From positions 1-5,446 of the forward strand of contig PXSZ01000024.1 of the NCBI GenBank assembly GCA_003023105.1: a stretch of DNA of 5,446 nt, written 5' to 3'. A program made the position numbers and the translations under genes. How positions within the stretch are numbered: position 1 is the stretch's first letter; each line of letters starts with the position of its first letter. The DNA is from Bacteroidetes bacterium QH_10_64_37 (GTDB taxonomy: Bacteria; Bacteroidota; Rhodothermia; Rhodothermales; Salinibacteraceae). Shown here in pieces: positions 1-4,728 of this stretch. Below the pieces are notes generated by a model, which was not told the origin of the DNA, made no database searches, and worked only from the letters and a program-made list of their open reading frames with translations.

Positions 1-428
1 GCCTTGCTCCGACCATACATGCTCACCGGCTGGAGGGGCACGCTCTCTGTCGCCACGTCCTGCTCGCAGCGCCCCACGGCGGCAAGGCTGCTCGTCACCA
101 GGACGCGATCGAGCTCCGGCGCGGCGTGCTGGACGGCGCCCATGAGGTTGAGCGTCGCCTGCACGTTGGCCTCATAGAACTCTTCTTCGGTCGGCGCTCG
201 GGTCCGGCCGGCCACGTGGTACACCGCGTCGACCCCATCGAGCGCTGTCCAGAGCACCTCCACGTCCGACAGGTCGCCGCGGACGGTCGTCACGTCCAGG
301 TCCGCCAGCCACTTCGGGTCGGTGCGCACGAGACATCGGATCTCGTCGGTGTCGCGGCGCAAGAGTTCTTCGACAAGATGGCTGCCGACGAAGCCGGTGC
401 CTCCGGTGACGAAGACTGTTTTGTTCAC
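1..428 (-). CDS. NAD-dependent epimerase/dehydratase (extended SDR), N-terminal part, runs off left edge
   Basis: Only the first 142 codons are present; the gene continues beyond base 1. The minus-strand reading opens with GTG at 428-426 and gives a protein beginning MNKTVFVTGGTGFVGSHLVE. This shows the Rossmann nucleotide-binding motif GxxGxxG (G9, G12, G15) directly after the first beta strand, as in extended short-chain dehydrogenases/reductases. Further hallmarks follow in order: an acidic residue after beta-3 (RGDLSD, near residues 50-55), a YHVAG motif (70-74) matching the family's HxAA/HVAG segment, the LVTSS strand with the catalytic Ser (near 113-114), and YGRSK at 138-142, the catalytic YxxxK. 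Enzymes of this family use NAD(P) to epimerise, reduce or dehydrate nucleotide sugars, dihydroflavonol-like substrates or sterol-like substrates. The substrate cannot be told from the N-terminus. GTG was chosen because the Rossmann strand starts at residue 4 and upstream sequence loses similarity; no clear ribosome binding site is visible. Confidence 0.9.
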   Translation of the reverse strand, partial: MNKTVFVTGGTGFVGSHLVEELLRRDTDEIRCLVRTDPKWLADLDVTTVRGDLSDVEVLWTALDGVDAVYHVAGRTRAPTEEEFYEANVQATLNLMGAVQHAAPELDRVLVTSSLAAVGRCEQDVATESVPLQPVSMYGRSK

Positions 429-462
429 ATCCGAGCCGGGCAGTTGGGGACGACGTCGATAC

Positions 463-657
463 GAAGGGGCGTTTACCGAAAAACTCACGCAGGCTCTTGC
501 GGAAGCGAAAGAGACGCAGGCTTGGCTCGACCATGCTCGGGCTCAGGGATATCCGGACAATGAGCCGCATGAGTCGTTCGACGACGCTTGGGACCATGTC
601 TCTGCCATGATTCGACGCATGATTCAGCGTGCCGACCGATTCTGCGACGTCGAGTAG
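463..657 (+). pseudogene. Truncated four-helix-bundle (S23/IVP-type) protein, C-terminal half only
   Basis: The plus-strand frame ending at TAG 655-657 encodes, from about base 463, a segment starting EGAFTEKLTQALAEAKETQ, continuing WLDHARAQGY and ending HVSAMIRRMIQRADRFCDVE. This resembles the second half of the small four-helix-bundle family first known from proteins encoded in 23S rRNA intervening sequences (S23 family): a helix with the EAxETQxWL signature, a short GY turn, then an amphipathic helix rich in Met/Ile/Arg. Family members are usually about 110-130 residues and begin with a helix carrying a W/KA..L motif and an N-IAEG turn. Neither is found here. The open frame upstream of 460 is merely antisense to the epimerase gene, so the 5' half and start codon are missing and the fragment is probably not a functional gene. 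It stops 13 bp before a heptamer repeat array. Assignment is from pattern memory, not a search. Confidence 0.68.
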
Positions 658-669
658 TTCCCCATATTC

Positions 670-711
670 ACCCCTCACCCCTCGCCTCTCGCCCCTCGAT
701 CCTCAATCCTC
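670..711 (+). repeat. Array of six 7-bp tandem units (consensus RYCCCTC-like)
   Basis: Six consecutive heptamers with no gaps: ACCCCTC (670-676), ACCCCTC (677-683), GCCTCTC (684-690), GCCCCTC (691-697), GATCCTC (698-704), AATCCTC (705-711). Every unit begins with a purine and ends in CTC, with drift in the middle bases. The strand is strongly pyrimidine-rich. The array starts 13 bp after the stop codon of the four-helix-bundle remnant. No complementary purine-rich arm is visible nearby, so on its own it would not form a long hairpin. Confidence 0.85.
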
Positions 712-906
712 GAAGTTTTGCTCACAATCCTCCCCCCTGGAGCCGCCGATGACGATCGAAGGCAGGTTCACGGCGATGCCCGGCACGCTGTCCGATCAGG
801 TGATGCGGCCCCAGTGGAGCATGAGCACCGGCACGGTGGCTCCGTAACCCTGACCCCGTCCACAGGACTGCCAATGAGACGTTTGCGGAGGTGGGGAGCC
901 GAGGAA
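712..906. other. Intergenic stretch without a supported gene
   Basis: No convincing intact gene on either strand. Short plus-strand frames here lack family resemblance and plausible starts. The minus strand around 740-870 has a protein-like composition (LMLHWGRIT, then a TGA stop, then SDSVPGIAVNLPS) but is interrupted and unrecognised; it may be a decayed coding remnant. No T-tract terminator is seen after the response regulator stop at 907. Confidence 0.5.
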
Positions 907-1668
907 TCAGCCGTCCTCTGAGGGGGCTGGAGATTCGGAGCCCGCTCCCTCCACGAACTTGTATCCAATACCGTACACGGTCTCCAGGTAGGTTGGGGTA
1001 TCCGGGGTCGGCTCGATTTTCTTGCGTAGCGACGCCACGTGCCGGTCAATGGTGCGAGTGGTGATGTCGCCGCTGATACCCCACACGTCGCGGAGCAACT
1101 GCTTGCGGCTCACGGTGCGTCCTCGGTGTTCGATGAAGTACTCGAGGATGTTGAACTCGAGGTCGGTAAGTTCGATCTCATCATCCCCATTCGTGACCGT
1201 TGCCTCGGGGAAGTGGACGGTCAGGTCTCCGAACGAGTACACGTCGCCGGTGTCGGGGAGGGCCGACTCGCTTCGCGAGAGGACGGCCTCCACCCGGGCG
1301 GTGAGCTCTTCCGGATCGAAGGGCTTGGTGACGTAATCGTCGGCGCCGAGGTCAAAGCCCCGGAGCTTGTGCTTGTGCTCGTCCTTGACCGTGAGCATAA
1401 TGACGGGCGAATCGACCCCGGCCTGGCGCGCCTCGCGAAGCACTTCGAACCCGTCCTTCCCCGGCAGCCTCACATCGAGAAGCACGAGATCGTATGGCGG
1501 AAGGGTCGTCATTTTCTGCAAGGCATTGTCCCCATCGGGGGTGTGCTCTACTTCGTAGCCCTTTCGGGAGAACAGGTCCTCCAGCCTACCTCCAATAGTA
1601 GGGTCGTCCTCGGCGATGAGGAGGCGGGCATCGGGAGCATCGGTCAGTGCGTCGTCGGGCGAAGACAT
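907..1668 (-). CDS. OmpR/PhoB-family two-component response regulator
   Basis: A 253-residue cytoplasmic DNA-binding response regulator that would be phosphorylated by a sensor histidine kinase and control transcription. Residues about 15-133 form the receiver domain: acidic pair D21/D22, phosphoacceptor D65 in LVLLDVRLPGKDG, T93 in IMLTVKD, and K115 in the DDYVTKPF motif. Residues about 144-240 form the winged helix-turn-helix: ELTDLEFNILEYF, the RTVSRKQLLRDVWG turn, the recognition helix TRTIDRHVASLRKKI (about 204-218) and the C-terminal wing hairpin YLETVYGIGYKF. The tail (EGAGSESPAPSEDG) is acidic and low-complexity. The start at ATG 1668-1666 (MSSPDDA) is preferred because the receiver begins about 15 residues later. 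In-frame ATGs at 1674 and 1737 are possible, the latter adding a 23-residue stretch with no family support. No kinase gene is adjacent, so the partner is unknown. It is divergent from the small membrane-protein gene. Confidence 0.93.
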   Translation of the reverse strand: MSSPDDALTDAPDARLLIAEDDPTIGGRLEDLFSRKGYEVEHTPDGDNALQKMTTLPPYDLVLLDVRLPGKDGFEVLREARQAGVDSPVIMLTVKDEHKHKLRGFDLGADDYVTKPFDPEELTARVEAVLSRSESALPDTGDVYSFGDLTVHFPEATVTNGDDEIELTDLEFNILEYFIEHRGRTVSRKQLLRDVWGISGDITTRTIDRHVASLRKKIEPTPDTPTYLETVYGIGYKFVEGAGSESPAPSEDG

Positions 1669-1740
1669 GACCATACAGGGAAGGGGAGTTGCAGAAGAAT
1701 GGGCGAGGGAGAATGAGAGATGAAAAATTTCTCCCATTGA

Positions 1741-1769
1741 AGACTACCTTACCGACGTGGAAGCGGCAA
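1741..1769 (-). promoter_or_regulatory. Weak candidate promoter for the response regulator
   Basis: Reading the minus strand, TTGCCG (1769-1764) is followed after 17 bp by TAGTCT (1746-1741), a poor match to sigma-70-type -35/-10 boxes. If used, transcription would begin near 1734 and give a leader of about 65 nt before ATG 1668; the upstream ATG at 1737 would then lie at or outside the transcript start. Pattern only; such matches arise by chance. Confidence 0.18.
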
Positions 1770-1845
1770 GATTCGTGGTGGACCCGCTCTTGCGTTGCCG
1801 TGCAGCGGAGTCATTGAACGGAGACTCGACTGACGGGTATGCACA

Positions 1846-2160
1846 ATGACCGATCAGCAACGCTCTTCCCAGACGGGTCTGCACAGCAGCATGGACGCGT
1901 CCCCTCTGTTCGATCCCCAGTACCTGTCCGTCATCGTCGCCACCCTGGTGGGGTTTGCCGCACTGGCGGCTGTGCTGCTCGTGCCGATCTCCCGGTTTCT
2001 CGATCGGGAACAGGAGGTGGCCGAGGACTGGACCCCGGAGGCCATCGCCAAACGAATGCGCGAGCGGCAACACACCGCTACGAATGGGGCAGAGGCCTCC
2101 GAAGAGGAGGAGCATTCTCCGGGGCATGGCGGCGCGACGTCGGGTCCGTCCGCCTCGTAG
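1846..2160 (+). CDS. Small single-pass membrane protein of unknown function
   Basis: A 104-residue reading frame that I do not recognise as a named family. It has a polar N-terminus, one strongly hydrophobic segment (about residues 27-46, LSVIVATLVGFAALAAVLLV), then a charged membrane-proximal stretch (RFLDREQEVAEDW), a short predicted helix (PEAIAKRMRERQ) and an acidic, Ser/Gly/Ala-rich tail (ASEEEEHSPGHGG). This suggests a bitopic inner-membrane protein with an acidic soluble tail, in keeping with a salt-adapted proteome. ATG 1846 is the first start. ATG 1891 (MDASPLFDPQYL) is equally plausible and would bring the membrane segment nearer the N-terminus; neither has a strong ribosome binding site. 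The gene is divergent from the response regulator and convergent with the ComEA-like gene, with 32 bp between their stops. Its stop codon lies inside a 13-bp tandem duplication. Confidence 0.6.
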   Translation: MTDQQRSSQTGLHSSMDASPLFDPQYLSVIVATLVGFAALAAVLLVPISRFLDREQEVAEDWTPEAIAKRMRERQHTATNGAEASEEEEHSPGHGGATSGPSAS

Positions 2161-2173
2161 GTCCGCCTCGTAC
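2148..2173 (+). repeat. 13-bp tandem duplication spanning the stop codon of the small membrane-protein gene
   Basis: GTCCGCCTCGTAG (2148-2160) is immediately followed by GTCCGCCTCGTAC (2161-2173), identical in 12 of 13 positions. The only difference is the final base, and in the first copy that base completes the in-frame TAG stop at 2158-2160. Confidence 0.9.
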
Positions 2174-2192
2174 GGGTGGGTGCGACGGGGCG

Positions 2193-2636
2193 CTATTCGG
2201 ACGCGTCGTTGTCGGGCGTCACTCGGATCATGGGTCGGAGGGTGGCCAGCGTCTTCGGGCCAATGCCGCTCACGCGCCTGAGCTCTTCGACGCGTTGAAA
2301 GGAGCCCTCGGACGATCGGTACGCCTCGATGCGCTTCGACAGCGCGGGCCCGATGCCGGGCAGGGCTTCCAGGGCCTTGCGCGAGGCCGTGTTTACGTTG
2401 ATCGGGTTCTCCGCAGAGGGAGAGGGGGAAACGGTCGCCGGCGTGGGGGAGGTTGCAGAAGCGGTGTCCGCGACCGGCTGGGCGACGAGGGAGTCGACCG
2501 CCAGGGGCGGCACCTGTTGCTCCTGAATGTGACGCACCGTGAGGCCCAGCAGGAACAGGACGACGAGCGTGATCACCGCGAGGCCTTCGTGGCGCGTGAT
2601 GGAGAGCCGCTGCTGCAGTCGGTAGAGCCAAATCAT
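2193..2636 (-). CDS. Membrane-anchored ComEA-like helix-hairpin-helix DNA-binding protein
   Basis: A 147-residue protein with the layout of ComEA-type competence proteins: short cytoplasmic N-terminus (MIWLYRLQQRLSITRHE), one transmembrane helix (about 18-34, GLAVITLVVLFLLGLTV), a Pro/Ser/Thr/Ala-rich linker (about 40-76), then a C-terminal tandem helix-hairpin-helix unit. The HhH part opens with INVNTASRKALEALPGIGP (79-97), continues KRIEAYRSSEGSFQRVEEL and closes with VSGIGPKTLATLRP (122-135). Both GIGP hairpins are intact. ComEA proteins bind incoming double-stranded DNA at the outer face of the membrane during natural transformation. Here that role is inferred from architecture; a general HhH DNA-binding role is the alternative. 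ATG 2636-2634 was chosen because it places the membrane helix close to the N-terminus; the longer frame reaching back to 2807 runs through the repeat-rich intergenic DNA and is unlikely. Divergent from recO, with 264 bp between the starts. Confidence 0.85.
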   Translation of the reverse strand: MIWLYRLQQRLSITRHEGLAVITLVVLFLLGLTVRHIQEQQVPPLAVDSLVAQPVADTASATSPTPATVSPSPSAENPINVNTASRKALEALPGIGPALSKRIEAYRSSEGSFQRVEELRRVSGIGPKTLATLRPMIRVTPDNDASE

Positions 2637-2765
2637 GGCGGAACGACGATGGTTAACGACCGGCACAAAGCGCAATGGTCCGCTGTAGGTAGAGAGACAC
2701 ATTCGGTGCCGAAATCTAACGTCTCGGATTTTCTGGACGCGACGGAAGGCAAACAGAGAGCTTTG

Positions 2766-2828
2766 TTGCGTATTTCGTATTGCGTATCTTTCGCCTGAAT
2801 TACGCAATACGCACTACGCAATACGCAT
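2766..2828. repeat. Inverted repeat built from 7-bp units (TTGCGTA / TACGCAA)
   Basis: Left arm: three head-to-tail heptamers TTGCGTA (2766-2772), TTTCGTA (2773-2779), TTGCGTA (2780-2786). A 14-nt spacer (2787-2800) follows, containing a small TTC-GCCT-GAA hairpin. Right arm: four heptamers TACGCAA (2801-2807), TACGCAC (2808-2814), TACGCAA (2815-2821), TACGCAT (2822-2828). The left arm pairs with 2801-2821 at 19 of 21 positions, so a long hairpin could form in DNA or RNA. It lies between the divergent ComEA-like and recO genes, is AT-richer than its surroundings, and has no T-tract typical of a terminator. Confidence 0.92.
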
Positions 2829-2900
2829 TCTCCGGCTGATCCTGCTCCTTGTTTTTTGCCCCGTTGATCAGAATCACCTCGGGCCTACCCACTTCCGGCC

Positions 2901-3737
2901 ATGACACAACGCTCCATCATTCGCACCGAGGCCGTCGTCCTGCGGAGCCTCGACTACGGAGAGACCAGCCAGATCGTCACCCTCTTTACGCGGGAAAAGG
3001 GCAAGCTCGGCGTGATGGCAAAGGGAGCGCGGCGCCCGAAGAGCTCGTTCGGGGCCACCCTCCAGCCCATGGCGTACACGCAGGTGGTGTTCTACTACAA
3101 ACCCACCCGTACCCTGCAGACCCTGAGCGAGAGCAGCCACGTCGAATCGTTTCATCGGCTCCGGCGCGACCTGACGTCCATCACGGTCGGGCTGCGCATC
3201 GTGGAACTCGTGGATGCCCTGATGGAGGACGAAGACCCTCAGCCTGACGCCTTTGCGCTCCTCGTCCGCGTGCTGCGTCGCCTGAACGCGGAGTCGTCCC
3301 GCGCGACCAATCTGTGGCCGTACCTCCAGCTCCAGTTGGCCCGGGTGCTGGGCGTGGCCCCGACCGTCGAACGGGATCGGGTGGAGGCGGTGACGGGCGA
3401 AGAGGGGCTGCTCTCGCTCGCGGATGGGGGCGTGTATCCTGACGGCACCGATGGTAGCTCCGACGGCAGTCGGGATCGAGCCCGAGTGCAGATTGGTCGG
3501 GACGCGGCGCCGGAGGAGCCTCGCCGCGCCTCGCGGGCTGCCCTGCGGGCCTACGCCGTGTGCGCACGGGCCGACCTCGACACGGTGATGCGCCTGGAAA
3601 TGACCCCCACCGTTCGGCGTGAGGTGGAAGCCCTCGTGCGCGACTTTCTCCGGTATCAGTTCGACGACGCCTACCCGGACCGCAGCCGCTCGGTGATTGC
3701 GCAGATTGAGCGAGGGAGCGACACGGCGACCGCTTGA
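2901..3737 (+). CDS. recO: DNA repair protein RecO (recombination mediator)
   Basis: A 278-residue RecO, the protein that with RecR loads RecA onto SSB-coated single-stranded DNA in the RecF pathway and anneals complementary strands. The N-terminal OB-fold (about 5-80) carries the family pattern: TEAVVLRSLDYGETSQIVTL, then TREKGKLGVMAKGARRPKS and, at 54-67, LQPMAYTQVVFYYK. The SF-HRLRRDL..I..G..I.ELVDAL segment (83-107) matches the start of the helical C-terminal domain. The usual RecO zinc-finger region should fall near 160-200, but it has no cysteines; it reads GLLSLADGGVYPDGTDG and continues in a charged, low-complexity stretch. The only cysteine in the protein is C221. The closing helix (RREVEALVRDFLRYQF) is typical. 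The ATG at 2901 gives the canonical N-terminus. lexA lies 119 bp downstream on the same strand. Confidence 0.93.
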   Translation: MTQRSIIRTEAVVLRSLDYGETSQIVTLFTREKGKLGVMAKGARRPKSSFGATLQPMAYTQVVFYYKPTRTLQTLSESSHVESFHRLRRDLTSITVGLRIVELVDALMEDEDPQPDAFALLVRVLRRLNAESSRATNLWPYLQLQLARVLGVAPTVERDRVEAVTGEEGLLSLADGGVYPDGTDGSSDGSRDRARVQIGRDAAPEEPRRASRAALRAYAVCARADLDTVMRLEMTPTVRREVEALVRDFLRYQFDDAYPDRSRSVIAQIERGSDTATA

Positions 3738-3762
3738 CCTTGTCCGGCGTCCTCGATACCCT

Positions 3763-3784
3763 TACTGTGTGGAATATATGTAGT
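3763..3784. promoter_or_regulatory. Candidate lexA operator/promoter element, AT-rich
   Basis: In the otherwise GC-rich recO-lexA gap, bases 3763-3784 read TACTGTGTGG then AATATATGTAGT. It begins like the E. coli-type LexA box (TACTGT, then an AT-rich core), but the right half (GTAGT) is an imperfect match to the expected ACAGTA. LexA genes are usually autoregulated, and the position about 73 bp upstream of the lexA ATG would suit that. The LexA recognition sequence in this lineage is not known to me, so this may only be an AT-rich promoter region. Confidence 0.3.
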
Positions 3785-3792
3785 CGGGGTGG

Positions 3793-3815
3793 CCGGTGCC
3801 CGCCGAGGGGACCGG
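3793..3815 (+). other. GC-rich stem-loop in the recO-lexA gap
   Basis: CCGGT (3793-3797) pairs with ACCGG (3811-3815), and CCC (3799-3801) with GGG (3808-3810) across a one-base bulge, leaving a 6-nt loop. No T-run follows, so it is not a standard intrinsic terminator. It could sit in the lexA leader or weakly attenuate recO read-through. Confidence 0.3.
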
Positions 3816-3856
3816 CGCCGCCGTTCGCCAGCCGCGCGCTACCACCTGCCTCCGTC

Positions 3857-4507
3857 ATGAGTCGGAAAAAGCTCACCGTCAAGCAACACGAATTCCTCCA
3901 GTTTCTCATCGATCACACGCATGAAACGGGCGTCTGGCCGACCTACCGGGAGATCATCGACCACTTCGGGTACAGCTCGCCCAACAGCGTTACCCAGAAC
4001 CTGAAGGCCCTCCACCGCAAGGGGCATCTCACGCACGACGATCAGGGGTACCACCTCGCTCCGCGCTATCGGGAGCAGGAGGAGCCGGGGATTCCGGTAA
4101 AAGGAATCATCTCGGCCGGCTCCTTGCAGGAGGCCGTCGAGGCGGATCTCGGGACCATCACGCTCGACATGCTCTTCCCGAACCTCGACGAGATTTTCGC
4201 CATACGCGTGTCGGGCCAGTCCATGCGAGGAGCCCACATCCACGATGGCGACTACGTGCTGCTCATCGATGAAGACATCCCCGAGGGAGGAATCGGGGCG
4301 GTGCTCTACAACGGCGAGACCTCGCTGAAGCGGGTGTACCACGATGAAGACGGGCTTCGTCTGGAGCCGTGCAATCCGGAATACGACGACATCCGCATCC
4401 AGCCCGACGTGTTCGAGGAAGTTACCATTCTCGGACGGTACGTCGGCCACGTCAACGAGGACGGAATCTATAAAAAGGGACACGCCGGGACACCTGCGGC
4501 ACGGTAG
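3857..4507 (+). CDS. lexA: LexA repressor (SOS response, self-cleaving)
   Basis: A 216-residue LexA, a dimeric repressor of DNA-damage genes that cleaves itself when stimulated by RecA filaments. The N-terminal winged helix-turn-helix (about 1-68) has the diagnostic segment PTYREIIDHFGYSSPNSVTQ followed by NLKALHRKGHL. The C-terminal S24 peptidase domain has the Ala-Gly cleavage site A87-G88 in IISAGSLQEAVE, the catalytic Ser S122 in RVSGQSMRGAHIHDGDYVL and the catalytic Lys K158 in NGETSLKRVY. All residues needed for autocleavage are present. The start at ATG 3857 (MSRKKLTVKQ) matches the family N-terminus; the open frame upstream to 3734 is low-complexity leader with no similarity. The length is close to the usual 200-210, with a short extra C-terminal tail (KKGHAGTPAAR). 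The motif after the catalytic Ser is MRGAHI rather than the common MxxAGI. It follows recO on the same strand, and a candidate operator lies just upstream. Confidence 0.96.
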   Translation: MSRKKLTVKQHEFLQFLIDHTHETGVWPTYREIIDHFGYSSPNSVTQNLKALHRKGHLTHDDQGYHLAPRYREQEEPGIPVKGIISAGSLQEAVEADLGTITLDMLFPNLDEIFAIRVSGQSMRGAHIHDGDYVLLIDEDIPEGGIGAVLYNGETSLKRVYHDEDGLRLEPCNPEYDDIRIQPDVFEEVTILGRYVGHVNEDGIYKKGHAGTPAAR

Positions 4508-4551
4508 CGTCGTCGCCCCGATAGTTTCCGTTCCCATTTCTCCGTGGGCGA

Positions 4552-4571
4552 ATTGCCAACCTGGGGGCAAT
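4552..4571 (+). terminator. Small stem-loop downstream of lexA, doubtful terminator
   Basis: ATTGCC (4552-4557) pairs with GGCAAT (4566-4571) around an 8-nt loop, 45 bp after the lexA stop. There is no T-tract, so an intrinsic terminator is not firmly supported. The remainder of the 221-bp gap to the next gene shows no recognisable gene or RNA. Confidence 0.25.
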
Positions 4572-4728
4572 CTGCAGCCTCGCAGGTGGAGCTCGTGTGG
4601 CTCGTCGAAGACGTGGATCTGCTTGCCATTTGAGAGCTGAGAGCGACGGCCGATGCGGGCAGCCAGCGGTCCACTGCCTGTCCTGATCACTGTCGGGATC
4701 CGCGGTCTTTCCATCAGGCCCCATAACC

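Noticed and set aside
322..462. Upstream part of the plus-strand open frame that ends in the four-helix-bundle remnant
   Set aside because: It is antisense to the well-supported epimerase N-terminus and reads as Arg/Ser-rich noise, so it is not a real N-terminus.
1839..2798. Long plus-strand open frame across the small membrane gene and the ComEA-like gene
   Set aside because: Gly/Arg-rich shadow translation overlapping two better-supported genes, with no recognisable domain.
2637..2807. N-terminal extension of the ComEA-like protein to an upstream start
   Set aside because: The extension reads through the heptamer inverted repeat and lacks family resemblance; the membrane helix fits the ATG at 2636.
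2766..2828. CRISPR array
   Set aside because: Units are contiguous 7-mers with no spacers between them, and the two halves are inverted; not a CRISPR layout.
2836..2871. CTGATC...GATCAG inverted repeat as a terminator or operator
   Set aside because: A 6-bp stem with a 24-nt loop is weak and expected by chance; the T-run lies inside the loop.
3734..3856. 41-residue N-terminal extension of LexA
   Set aside because: It overlaps the end of recO, is Pro/Arg-rich, starts with TTG and precedes the canonical LexA N-terminus MSRKKLTVKQ.
3839..4714. Long minus-strand open frame across lexA
   Set aside because: It is the antisense shadow of lexA in GC-rich DNA and shows no family motifs.
4508..4728. 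tRNA or structured RNA in the lexA downstream gap
   Set aside because: No cloverleaf, no conserved TTC-loop motif and no recognised riboswitch pattern; only one small 6-bp stem seen.
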